The notes beneath the pieces are model-generated. The model searched no databases, was not told the DNA's origin, and saw only the letters and a program-made list of their open reading frames with translations. From positions 1-14,406 of the forward strand of contig JBMNQH010000028.1 in the NCBI GenBank assembly GCA_050944035.1: 14,406 nucleotides of DNA. The letters run 5' to 3'. This stretch comes from JBMNQH01 sp050944035 (GTDB lineage: Bacteria > Bacillota > Clostridia > Oscillospirales > Oscillospiraceae). The position numbers and the translations under genes are program-made. Shown here one piece after another: positions 1-7,611 of this stretch; the stretch's first letter is position 1; each line of letters begins with the position of its first letter.

Positions 1-640
1 CAAACACGTCAGAAAACAGCGCTGCGCCCTCGATGAAATCCTCCATCAGCGTCATCTCGTCGAGGAACACATAGCGAAAGCCCTGCGCTTCCAATGCCTT
101 GAGGTCTCGGTTCACGTCTGCCAGCGTGTCTTTTGCGGTGATCTGAATGAACGCTGCCTTGGTAAGCTCCGTGTCGCTCATCTCCGCGAAAATCTGGCGG
201 ATCATGGTGGTTTTCCCTGTCCGGCGCAGGCCGTAGAGAATGAACACCTTGTCCTGCGGCTCGCCATAGACAAAGTCGTGCAGCTGCCGGAAGCACTCGC
301 GCCTGCGATAGCCGCGAACAGACGCCGCAAAGGAACGCAGCGCCTCGCCGGTGCGGACATTGGTGGTAAACGCGGAAGGGTTCGCAGGTTTTGCCTTGGG
401 CAGTTGCTTTTTCAGCGCCTTCAGCTCCTGTTCCAGCGCCTTCCGCCGCTCGATCTGAGCACGGAAATTCTCCAATTCATCAGCAGGAATATACTTCTCC
501 CGCCGCTTTTTGTTCTCCGTCCAACGGTGGTAAAAATACTCCTTGCCGTTGACGGTTTTCTTCGTGACAGAGCCTGCGGGCAGAGCAGAAATCTGCTGCT
601 CCAGCTCCGCCACGCGGGTTTGCATCTCAGATAAGTCCAT
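1..640 (-). CDS. AAA_14-type ATP-binding protein, N-terminal part, truncated by window edge
   Basis: The first 213 codons of a P-loop ATPase are present; the 3' end lies beyond base 1. ATG at 638-640 is preceded by AGGAGGT (645-651) at good spacing, which fixes the start. Residues 1-80 hold a short segment (LPAGSVTKKTVNGKEYFYHR, about 20-39) that resembles the DUF6788-type N-terminal module, then a charged, probably coiled-coil stretch (about 52-80). A Walker A motif GLRRTGKTT lies at 137-145 and a Walker B YVFLDE at 190-195. This pattern is typical of the AAA_14/DUF4143 family of bacterial ATPases, common in gut Clostridia and of poorly known function. The DUF4143 part would be off the window, so that assignment is inference. 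The gene is not part of the helicase operon: it is 187 bp beyond it and has its own promoter inside an inverted repeat. Composition is GC-richer than the UvrD-like gene next to it. Confidence 0.85.
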   Translation of the reverse strand, partial: MDLSEMQTRVAELEQQISALPAGSVTKKTVNGKEYFYHRWTENKKRREKYIPADELENFRAQIERRKALEQELKALKKQLPKAKPANPSAFTTNVRTGEALRSFAASVRGYRRRECFRQLHDFVYGEPQDKVFILYGLRRTGKTTMIRQIFAEMSDTELTKAAFIQITAKDTLADVNRDLKALEAQGFRYVFLDEMTLMEDFIEGAALFSDVF

Positions 641-674
641 AGCGCACCTCCTGTGAGATACTATTCTATGTAGA

Positions 675-703
675 ATTATACCCCATTATACCCTCGAAAT
701 CAA
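675..703 (-). promoter_or_regulatory. sigma-70-type promoter of the AAA_14 ATPase gene
   Basis: On the minus strand a -35 box TTGATT (698-703) and a perfect -10 box TATAAT (675-680) are separated by exactly 17 bp. Transcription would start near 668, leaving a leader of about 28 nt with the AGGAGGT site before the ATG at 640. Both boxes lie inside the inverted repeat 675-722, so a protein bound there would block RNA polymerase. Confidence 0.75.
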
Positions 704-722
704 GGGTACAATGGGGTATAAT
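675..722. repeat. 19-bp-arm inverted repeat overlapping a promoter (putative operator)
   Basis: The arms 675-693 and 704-722 are inverted copies of each other with one mismatch (688 versus 709), around a 10-nt centre. On the minus-strand transcript the mismatch is a G-U pair. Each arm also holds a nested TATACCCC/TATACCC near-repeat. The element covers the whole promoter of the downstream ATPase gene. Transcription is predicted to start beyond the -10 box, so the repeat is mostly not transcribed from this promoter and is more likely a protein-binding site than a riboregulator. The binding protein is unknown. Confidence 0.8.
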
Positions 723-786
723 ATATTGCTGTGAACCTCACAAGGAAATTCTATCCTTGCTCGCTTTTTTGCCTATATGCGTTCGT

Positions 787-827
787 GATATCTAGGCATC
801 ATCCGAGATATCGCAACAATTATTGCG
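787..827 (-). other. tandem small hairpins after the UvrD-like gene; no clear terminator
   Basis: Directly after the TAG stop (828-830) of the helicase gene, two inverted repeats follow. CGCAA/TTGCG occupies 812-816/823-827, and GATATCT/AGATATC occupies 787-793/806-812 with two more G-C pairs inside (795-796/803-804). Neither is followed by a run of T on the minus strand, so they are not classic intrinsic terminators. They may protect the 3' end or give weak termination. The remaining bases from 723 to 786 show no gene. Confidence 0.35.
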
Positions 828-3665
828 CTATTGATCGTTTTTGCTGCCGCTCTCTAACGGCACCATATAGGTGCACTTTCTTTCTTCGTTAAAATAGTTG
901 GTGCAGCCATAGAATATGTCACCATTCTTCGGATTCTTTTTGACGATCAAATAACCATCTGTACATTTAGGACATTTCAAAATGTCATGCATGTGCGTCC
1001 TGTCATTGGTCATGAAGTCGCAAAGCTCTGCCTCATTTGTGCATATCCAGAGATTTAAGCCATAGTTTTTATTAAACTCATACTTTAGCGGGAAACCGCA
1101 TACAGGACAACGCAGGTTAAACAGGTCCACCACTTGCATATTGATCTCATCATTATGCGGAATGTTGAAATCTTTAATGAGCTCTACAAGAAATCTGGAT
1201 GGTTTTGTTTTAGGGGCCGCAATATATACCCTGTTTTTTGTCCGTGTCATCGCCACATAAAACAATCGCCGCTCTTCTGCAAAGGGCATACTATTGTCCT
1301 CATATGTAACGAGCTTAATAATAGGATCATCTTCAATCTGGCACGGGAACCCGAATTTTCCTTCGAACATATTGATCAGAATTACGTTGTCATACCCAAG
1401 TCCCTTAGAGCTATGCGCCGTCATAAATGTTATCTTTGCATTTGGATACTTTTCGCTTCTAATCGCACCACCCGGCAATTCGCCGAACCGATTCGTTCGG
1501 TACAGCTTGTACATGTCATAATTGTATCGTCCAATCAACAAAATCGAACTCTGCTCGCCGTACTCAGATAGGATCTCACCAATGATATGCTCGATGGTAT
1601 CTGCAAGTCGCTCCATAGGTTTGATACTATCATCGAAAACTTCAAGAACAATCGGGTTCTCAAGATGCTTCGGAGAAATCAACTGCTTTCGGATTTGCGA
1701 AGTATTTCTTTGCACAAAGCCTCCAGCAATATCGATAAGCTCCTGCGAATTACGGTAGGTATGAGTAATCTTCAACTCCGTTCCAGCCCCCATAAGCTCC
1801 AGGAAACGAGTAAATAGCGTAATATCAGAGCCAGAAAACGCATATATCGACTGCCAGTCATCACCGACCGCAACAACCTTCGCCTGCGTAATTTGAGATA
1901 GCCTTTTCGTTAGATTGAATCTCTGACGAGCAATGTCTTGGAACTCATCAATAATGATGTACTTGTAAGGGAGCGTGACATTCTGCCGCTCAATCTCCTG
2001 CAAATAGAAGTGTGCATCATTTATCATGTCTGCAAAGTCTATCTGATTGCGCTGTTTCAGCACGGATTGATAGTGATGATAGACCTGCTCGGCAATATCC
2101 AGAAACAGAAGCGTTCTCGGATTGTCTGTTCTTTCTCGCAAAACAGCGAAGCCGCCATCGTCATAACCGGTTGTTTTGTATTGTTCAATAAACTTCATCA
2201 TAAAGATGATCAGCTTATAAATGTACTTGTCTTTCCCGGTTTCTACAATTTTCTTATAGACTTCTTCCAAATTACGAGGCTTTAGAATAAAGCCCTCATT
2301 TTCAAGCACTTCTTTCAGGTGGTCCAGAAGAGGCCGCCGATCCGTATAGAAGGACCATGTTTCCAGTAATGTAGTTTTATTGGTCTTATGAAGACGACGC
2401 TTATCACTAATGGCACGGAGATAACGCTGCCTCTGCTGCGGGGTAAACAGGCTGTTGTAGCCGCTCTCGCTGAGTGCATAGTGCTCCAGCCAAACGCTAT
2501 GCTCCCCCTGCGAAATATAGAAATCGGGCGTGTATTTTTTGTTACGAGAAGGTGATCCAAAGGGATACACTCTTTCATACTCATAATCCAGTCCGTTCAG
2601 ATACAGAAAGTTTGCAATTTGCACTTCCTGCATGGAACGCAGATATTCTCCCGATATGGTCCGAGTCTTTTTCGTGCGCTGCTGCTCGACTTTTTTAATG
2701 TACTCGCCCAGCCCACTTCTCAGTGTTTCAAAGTCCTGCGCCGCTTTGTAGAGGTGGTATTGATTCAAATCCGTAAATTTGAAAACATCCTCGGACAGAT
2801 CAAAGTAATATCCCAAGAACAAAACCAGATTGCGCATGAGCTGCTTGTTGTGAAAAATCGACTTTTCCAGCATATCAAAAATAATCTGCTGGGAAGAAAA
2901 ATTGATCTCAGGCGGTTCTGCCGAAAACTGTTTCACAATATCATACGCAAACGCATGAAAGGTGCAGATCTTCGCCGGAATACCTAGCCCCTTATTGATT
3001 CGATCACGCAGTTCTCCAATCGCCTTGTTCGTATAGGAGATCACAATGATCTCTCCCGGATCTATACTCTTCTTCTCAACCAGATACTTGACCTTTGCAG
3101 CCATCGTTGTGGTTTTTCCCGCACCTGCACCAGCTACCAACAGGCAGTAGTCATCATCGGTAATTACTGCACGGCGTTGCTCTTCATCCAGCTGGATATT
3201 AGGGTCAATCTGTTTTAGGATATTGTCAAAATAGTCTTTATCCCGCTCCAGCGCGCGGTCCACATATGTGGTATTATGCGCCGTAATATCTCCATCCAAA
3301 GATTGCATCTGGCGCAAGAAGCGGCGCAGTGAGTCGATATCAACTCGTATCGCCGCAGCGTTATTGCAGACATATTGAAAAATAAGCTTATTGGTTAGGC
3401 TCTCGTTGTATTTTCCATATGTATCCCGCAGCCTCTGCGCATCTCTGTGCGAAATATAGTGTTCTGCTGAAAACAACTGGGCGTGGTCTCGTTCGAAAGA
3501 AATCAGGACGTTTTGCAGATTTTTGTAATCCAGTCCCGCCTCTTTCATGTGCGGAGTATTCTTACTCAAAGAGGAAAAGTATGATGCTGGCAGCCCGCAG
3601 TGAGGGCATTTTTCAGCTCTGTCGGAAATTGAATTTCCACACTCCGGGCAACGAATTAAGGCCAT
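828..3665 (-). CDS. UvrD/helicase IV-like SF1 DNA helicase with nuclease-like insert and zinc ribbons
   Basis: A 945-residue superfamily 1 helicase, expected to be a 3'-5' ATP-driven DNA motor. I chose ATG 3663-3665 because AAGGAGG (3674-3680) precedes it and the protein then begins at a CxxC zinc ribbon (Cys 6, 9, 20, 23); an ATG 27 bp upstream has no such site. Motifs in order: Walker A GAGAGKTT (179-186), DEFQD (573-577), GDDWQSIYAFSGSD (601-614), TAHSSKG (749-755) and VAMTRT (804-809). Residues about 340-440 are an insert with Glu347, YTPDF (Asp381), WLEHY (Glu394) and a KRRLH...TTLLETWS run (422-438). This resembles the PD-(D/E)xK-like insert of helicase IV relatives, but ExK reads EHY here. 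The C-terminus has two more cysteine clusters (853, 856, 875, 882 and 898, 901, 921, 931), the latter like topoisomerase zinc fingers. It is the last gene of the six-gene operon, 33 bp after the unknown HTH protein. The helicase call is sure; nuclease activity is inference. Confidence 0.92.
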   Translation of the reverse strand: MALIRCPECGNSISDRAEKCPHCGLPASYFSSLSKNTPHMKEAGLDYKNLQNVLISFERDHAQLFSAEHYISHRDAQRLRDTYGKYNESLTNKLIFQYVCNNAAAIRVDIDSLRRFLRQMQSLDGDITAHNTTYVDRALERDKDYFDNILKQIDPNIQLDEEQRRAVITDDDYCLLVAGAGAGKTTTMAAKVKYLVEKKSIDPGEIIVISYTNKAIGELRDRINKGLGIPAKICTFHAFAYDIVKQFSAEPPEINFSSQQIIFDMLEKSIFHNKQLMRNLVLFLGYYFDLSEDVFKFTDLNQYHLYKAAQDFETLRSGLGEYIKKVEQQRTKKTRTISGEYLRSMQEVQIANFLYLNGLDYEYERVYPFGSPSRNKKYTPDFYISQGEHSVWLEHYALSESGYNSLFTPQQRQRYLRAISDKRRLHKTNKTTLLETWSFYTDRRPLLDHLKEVLENEGFILKPRNLEEVYKKIVETGKDKYIYKLIIFMMKFIEQYKTTGYDDGGFAVLRERTDNPRTLLFLDIAEQVYHHYQSVLKQRNQIDFADMINDAHFYLQEIERQNVTLPYKYIIIDEFQDIARQRFNLTKRLSQITQAKVVAVGDDWQSIYAFSGSDITLFTRFLELMGAGTELKITHTYRNSQELIDIAGGFVQRNTSQIRKQLISPKHLENPIVLEVFDDSIKPMERLADTIEHIIGEILSEYGEQSSILLIGRYNYDMYKLYRTNRFGELPGGAIRSEKYPNAKITFMTAHSSKGLGYDNVILINMFEGKFGFPCQIEDDPIIKLVTYEDNSMPFAEERRLFYVAMTRTKNRVYIAAPKTKPSRFLVELIKDFNIPHNDEINMQVVDLFNLRCPVCGFPLKYEFNKNYGLNLWICTNEAELCDFMTNDRTHMHDILKCPKCTDGYLIVKKNPKNGDIFYGCTNYFNEERKCTYMVPLESGSKNDQ

Positions 3666-3698
3666 ATCTGTGTCCTCCTTGTGGCATCGCAAAGTAAA

Positions 3699-4418
3699 CT
3701 ATGCGTCAAATCCAAGCTTTTTCAGTCTTCCTCGTACCGCCGATGCGCTGCGCTTTAGGGTAATGGCGATCTCACTCACCGGTACGGACTTCTTATATAG
3801 GTCAATGAGGCAGTCATCATGATCTTTCGTCCATGGAGCGCCTTGCATCTCTGTCTGCATATTCTCTGCTGTGAGAATTGCATCCAGATTGTCTATGATA
3901 AAATGCTGCGCGGCATTGTTGTAAACGACAACCTGATAGGGTCCGTTGCTGCTCGTTCGTTCTTCCACGGAAATGCCGGTTTCTTCGCCAATTTTCGTTG
4001 GCCTTTTCGTACGCTTTCCGTCTGGTGTGAGCGCGCATTCCATCATTCCAATTTCCGTGAGCCATGTGAGAATTCCTGAATAGGTAAGTTTTTGCATAGT
4101 GTCATTATCAGCCAGAGCGTTTATCCGCTTGGCAATTTCGCTGGCCGGAATAGGCACCTCAGAATAGACAAACTGGCTTCTTTTCTCAACAGGGATTTCA
4201 AGAGGAAGCTTTTTAGATTTCTTATTCACAGCCGTCTTTGCCCCGCCATTTTCAATTACCTGCCGCAACACGTCAGATATGAAGAAAAAGCAACGCGATA
4301 ACCGGACATTGTTGATAAGATCATCGTCTGGTGCCATAGTGCCATCGATGGGATTGATGCCGTTTGCCAGCTTGTCCATATACATTTTTGCCCGTTCTAT
4401 TTTTTCAAGTTCAGTCAT
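3699..4418 (-). CDS. conserved unknown protein with C-terminal SANT/Myb-like HTH
   Basis: This 239-residue protein matches no named family I can identify. Its N-terminal 60 residues are mainly helical (a motif RLSRCFFFISDVL lies at 39-51). A lysine-rich linker follows at 61-80. The middle (about 88-125) looks like a winged-helix or helical domain (VPIPASEIAKRINALAD, then LTYSGILTWLTEIGMME). The last 45 residues (PWTKDHDDCLIDLYKK through AVRGRLKKLG, 195-236) have the tryptophan and helix-turn-helix spacing of SANT/Myb- or GcrA-like DNA-binding segments. ATG 4416-4418 has an AAGGAGGAG site that overlaps the stop codon of the helicase gene upstream; the gap is 10 bp. Location between two helicases suggests a DNA-binding accessory or loading factor, which is inference. 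A transcription regulator of the same operon is the alternative. Confidence 0.8.
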   Translation of the reverse strand: MTELEKIERAKMYMDKLANGINPIDGTMAPDDDLINNVRLSRCFFFISDVLRQVIENGGAKTAVNKKSKKLPLEIPVEKRSQFVYSEVPIPASEIAKRINALADNDTMQKLTYSGILTWLTEIGMMECALTPDGKRTKRPTKIGEETGISVEERTSSNGPYQVVVYNNAAQHFIIDNLDAILTAENMQTEMQGAPWTKDHDDCLIDLYKKSVPVSEIAITLKRSASAVRGRLKKLGFDA

Positions 4419-4428
4419 ACGCTCCTCC

Positions 4429-7400
4429 TTATCCCACTACCAACTTATTCGTCTTCTTCAAAAACTTCGCCGGGATTGGGCGGTCCAGCTGCCAGGTGAT
4501 GTTCATCGGCCTGCTGCCTGTGTGCTTCACGTAGTTAGCCGTGCCCAGATAGGTGTACGCCTCCGCGCCGCCGGTCATACGGTCCGCCTTAAACTCACGG
4601 ACAAACAGCAGCACCTTGCTGCCGCGTTCCTTGTGGTGGATATAGCGCTGACCGGTGGGTGAATTCTCCGCCGTGGTGCTCTGGCTCTGCCAATGGAACA
4701 AGCTCTCATTGATGGAATAATCGTTGTACATGGTGGTTGGCGAATAGTCCTTGTCCGCCTTGTTCAGCGTCACAAAGAATACGTCGATGTTTTTCTCCGG
4801 CAGCCATTTCACGCCCTCACGAACGGTGGACGGCTTCATAAAGTCCAGCGCCACCAAGAGCTGGTCGCGGGTATAGGTGCAGTGCAGATCCAGAGGACAG
4901 TCAAAGCCCAGATCAACCGGCTCGTCGATAAAGTCGATCTGCTCGAAGCGATAGCGCAGCAGCTCCAAGAGTTCACCGAGCAGAACCGTGCTGTCAGACA
5001 GGGCATAGAGGTTACTAAGCACCTCTTCGTCGTCCCAGTCCTCCACCACCTTGCCCCAGACAGTGACATAGAACATCTGTATCATCCGCTTTTCCGCGTC
5101 CGGAAGTGCTGCAAAATCAAGGTTGTCCAAACGCGGAAGGACGTCCAACAGGAACGAAATCCAGCGGCGGGAATCAGCCACAGCAAGCTTTGCAAACGCT
5201 TTGGTCAGGATGTCCTCCAGCGGCTCCGAAAAGTCCTCGATGGCATCCGCTCTGGCACAAATGCGAGAGAAGGAGGAAAACTTGTAGATCGCCCGTGGGT
5301 CAAGATGGTAGTAATCCAAGAAATTTTTGAGCGTCAGCTCCAGCCCGCTGTCCTCCGCAAAGGAGGCCGCGCGAGCCACCAACCCAGCCGTATTGCCATA
5401 GGACGCGCGGATATTCTCCAAAATGTATTTGGCTGCCTTCTTCTCCAGCTGGATATAGCAGCCCTTGGGGACGGACACAAAACCGTCCTTGATCTCCCGG
5501 CTCACGCTGCGGGTGGTATTCGACAGCAGCGCCGCAAATTTATCCTCAAAGTTGTATTTTCTATTTGCCTGACCGATGAAGTCCAGCACGGTCAGGCATT
5601 CCTTGTCCTCGGATAGACGCAGGCCACGTCCAAGCTGCTGCAAGAAGATCGTCAACGACTCTGTGGGGCGCAGAAAAAGAACAGTATTGACTTCCGGAAT
5701 ATCCACGCCCTCGTTGTAGATGTCCACGACGAAGATGAACCGCACCTCGCCGGACACCAAGCGCCGCTTGGCCGCCGCTCTTTCCTCGTCCGAAGATTGC
5801 CCGGTGAGGCACATGGACGGGATGTTGTGGTCGTTAAAATAGCGGCACATAAACTCCGCGTGATCGACCGTCACGCAGAAGCCGAGGCCCTTCACCTCGT
5901 CAATGTCCGTCACATATTTCAGCAGTGCCGTCACCACATGGTCGGCGCGGCGGTCGGCAACCGCCCCGCTGAACGTGTAGATGTGCTCCAGCTCGCTCTT
6001 TTGGTAGCCACCGGCAGACCATTTGAGCGCATCCAGATCCACCGTATCGGTAACGCCAAAATATTGGAACGGGCACAGGAGCTTTCGATCAATGGCTTCC
6101 GGTAGACGGATCTCCGCTGCAATGCGGTTATGGAAGTACGGCAGGATGCTCTTGCCGTCCATACGCTCCGGAGTAGCGGTCAAGCCCAGCAGGATGCGCG
6201 GCTGGTAGTAGGACAACAACTTCTGGTAAGTCGGTGCGGCGGCATGGTGGAATTCATCCACGATGATGTAGTCATAAAAATCGGGACTCGTCTTTTCCGT
6301 GAAGCTCTGCGAGTTGAAGGTCTGAATGGACAGAAACAGGTTGTCGATGCTCTCCGGCCTATAGTTGCCCACAAACAGCTCACCAAAGTTCGCGTCCTTG
6401 AGCACAGCGCGGAAGGTGTACAAGCTCTGCTTGAGAATTTCCTCCCGGTGCGCCACAAACAGCAGGCGGCAGGGCCTATCCAGATTCTGCTTGCGGAAGC
6501 GCTTGTAGTCCAATGCAGAAATGACCGTCTTGCCGGTACCGGTGGCCGCCACCACCAGATTGCGCGTATAGCCACGGACAGTGCGCTCTGCCTCCAGCTT
6601 GTCCAAAATCTCCTGCTGGTAGGAATAGGGGTTGATGTCCATGGTGTAGACGTCGGCATTGTTGGTGTCGAAATATTTTTCCGCCTTCAGCGCCCGCGCC
6701 AAGCGCTCTCTCTGATCCTCCGCGTAGTATTCAAATTCGCGGTCATTCCAGTAATACTCAAAGGTAGCGGCGATCTTGTCAATGGTTTCGGGCAGGTCGC
6801 GTTTCGTAACCTTAGTGTTCCATTCCAACCCGCTGGTCAATGCCGCATTGGACAGGTTGGACGAGCCAACATAAGCCGTCGTGAAGCCGGTTTCGCGGTA
6901 AAAGATATATGCCTTGGCGTGGAGCCGGGTCGTTTTGGTGTTGTAGCTGACCTTGATGTGCGTATTGGGCAGCTTTCTCAGTTCCTCAATGGCTTTCACA
7001 TCGGTAGCGCCCATGTAGGAGGTGGTGATGATGCGGAGCTCGCCGCCGCTGTGCGTAAACTCCCGCAGCTCGTCCATAATGAGCCGCAAGCCGCTCCATT
7101 TGATGAAGGACACCAGCATGTCGATCCGGTCAGCCGAGACGATCTCTTTCTTGAGCTCTGTGAACATCTGGGGCTCATGCACGGCCCCGGTGAAAAGCGA
7201 GCTCTGCGCTATGGAGGTTTCCGGGCGCTCTATATCCGCCGCTGTTTTCCCCACCGCCAGCCGCGGGTCGGTCTCCCGCAAAAGCGCAAGAAGCTGCTCT
7301 GCCCGCCGGTCAACGCCCAGCGCGGCAAAGTCAGCTTCTTTCGTTGTATTCTGAATGAGATTAACGATCTGGTTGGTCAGGCCGATCTGGGCAGAAATAT

Positions 7401-7584
7401 CCCCGCCGTTGTCCAGCACGTTATCCAAGCCCTTTTGAACCACATCCGCCAGATACTGCGCCAGCACCTTGGAGGCTTCCGCCTTGTCAATGGGCGCAAC
7501 AGACTTGCGGGCCTCCGGAATCTCCGCAAGCTCGCTGGTCAGAGCGTTATTGATGACTTGTTCGTATAGGCCGGGATGTAACAT
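4429..7584 (-). CDS. SF2 DEAD/DEAH helicase with N-terminal PLD-like domain and DUF3427-like C-terminus
   Basis: A 1051-residue fusion protein. Residues about 135-280 form a phospholipase-D-superfamily domain with one HKD-type motif: RLHAKAYIF (His222, Lys224), GSSNLS (240-245) and Glu254. The usual Asp of HxK(x4)D is absent (Tyr229), as in other helicase-linked members. Such domains often act as nucleases, as dimers. The SF2 core follows: AATGTGKT (346-353), DEFH (443-446), TATPE (469-473), NEGVDIP (624-630) and QQLGRGLR (649-656). The long remainder, ending with SLFHWQSQS (961-969) and KVLLFVREF (990-998), fits DUF3427. ATG 7582-7584 follows AGGAG (7594-7598) with a 9-nt spacer. It starts 27 bp after the DUF559/Vsr-like helicase gene, with which it shares close core motifs. 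It is clearly GC-richer than its neighbours. Function: ATP-dependent remodelling or translocation on nucleic acid coupled to cleavage (inferred). Helicase and PLD calls are firm. Confidence 0.93.
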   Translation of the reverse strand: MLHPGLYEQVINNALTSELAEIPEARKSVAPIDKAEASKVLAQYLADVVQKGLDNVLDNGGDISAQIGLTNQIVNLIQNTTKEADFAALGVDRRAEQLLALLRETDPRLAVGKTAADIERPETSIAQSSLFTGAVHEPQMFTELKKEIVSADRIDMLVSFIKWSGLRLIMDELREFTHSGGELRIITTSYMGATDVKAIEELRKLPNTHIKVSYNTKTTRLHAKAYIFYRETGFTTAYVGSSNLSNAALTSGLEWNTKVTKRDLPETIDKIAATFEYYWNDREFEYYAEDQRERLARALKAEKYFDTNNADVYTMDINPYSYQQEILDKLEAERTVRGYTRNLVVAATGTGKTVISALDYKRFRKQNLDRPCRLLFVAHREEILKQSLYTFRAVLKDANFGELFVGNYRPESIDNLFLSIQTFNSQSFTEKTSPDFYDYIIVDEFHHAAAPTYQKLLSYYQPRILLGLTATPERMDGKSILPYFHNRIAAEIRLPEAIDRKLLCPFQYFGVTDTVDLDALKWSAGGYQKSELEHIYTFSGAVADRRADHVVTALLKYVTDIDEVKGLGFCVTVDHAEFMCRYFNDHNIPSMCLTGQSSDEERAAAKRRLVSGEVRFIFVVDIYNEGVDIPEVNTVLFLRPTESLTIFLQQLGRGLRLSEDKECLTVLDFIGQANRKYNFEDKFAALLSNTTRSVSREIKDGFVSVPKGCYIQLEKKAAKYILENIRASYGNTAGLVARAASFAEDSGLELTLKNFLDYYHLDPRAIYKFSSFSRICARADAIEDFSEPLEDILTKAFAKLAVADSRRWISFLLDVLPRLDNLDFAALPDAEKRMIQMFYVTVWGKVVEDWDDEEVLSNLYALSDSTVLLGELLELLRYRFEQIDFIDEPVDLGFDCPLDLHCTYTRDQLLVALDFMKPSTVREGVKWLPEKNIDVFFVTLNKADKDYSPTTMYNDYSINESLFHWQSQSTTAENSPTGQRYIHHKERGSKVLLFVREFKADRMTGGAEAYTYLGTANYVKHTGSRPMNITWQLDRPIPAKFLKKTNKLVVG

Positions 7585-7611
7585 GGTTTTTTTCTCCTAA
7601 TCAGATAGCAA

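Noticed and set aside
741..770. Plus-strand hairpin CAAGGA/TCCTTG followed by T6 as a terminator
   Set aside because: Only a 6-bp stem with 5 bases between stem and T-run, and no plus-strand gene reads into it.
3666..3692. UvrD-like protein starting 9 codons earlier
   Set aside because: The AAGGAGG at 3674-3680 lies inside that extension and is well placed for the ATG at 3665.
4693..5616. Plus-strand open frame of 307 codons
   Set aside because: It is antisense to the C-terminal part of the same helicase gene and has no domain; a shadow.
6130..7569. Long plus-strand open frame of 479 codons
   Set aside because: It lies wholly opposite the PLD-type helicase gene, whose motifs are clear; the frame is a product of high GC and shows no recognisable domain.
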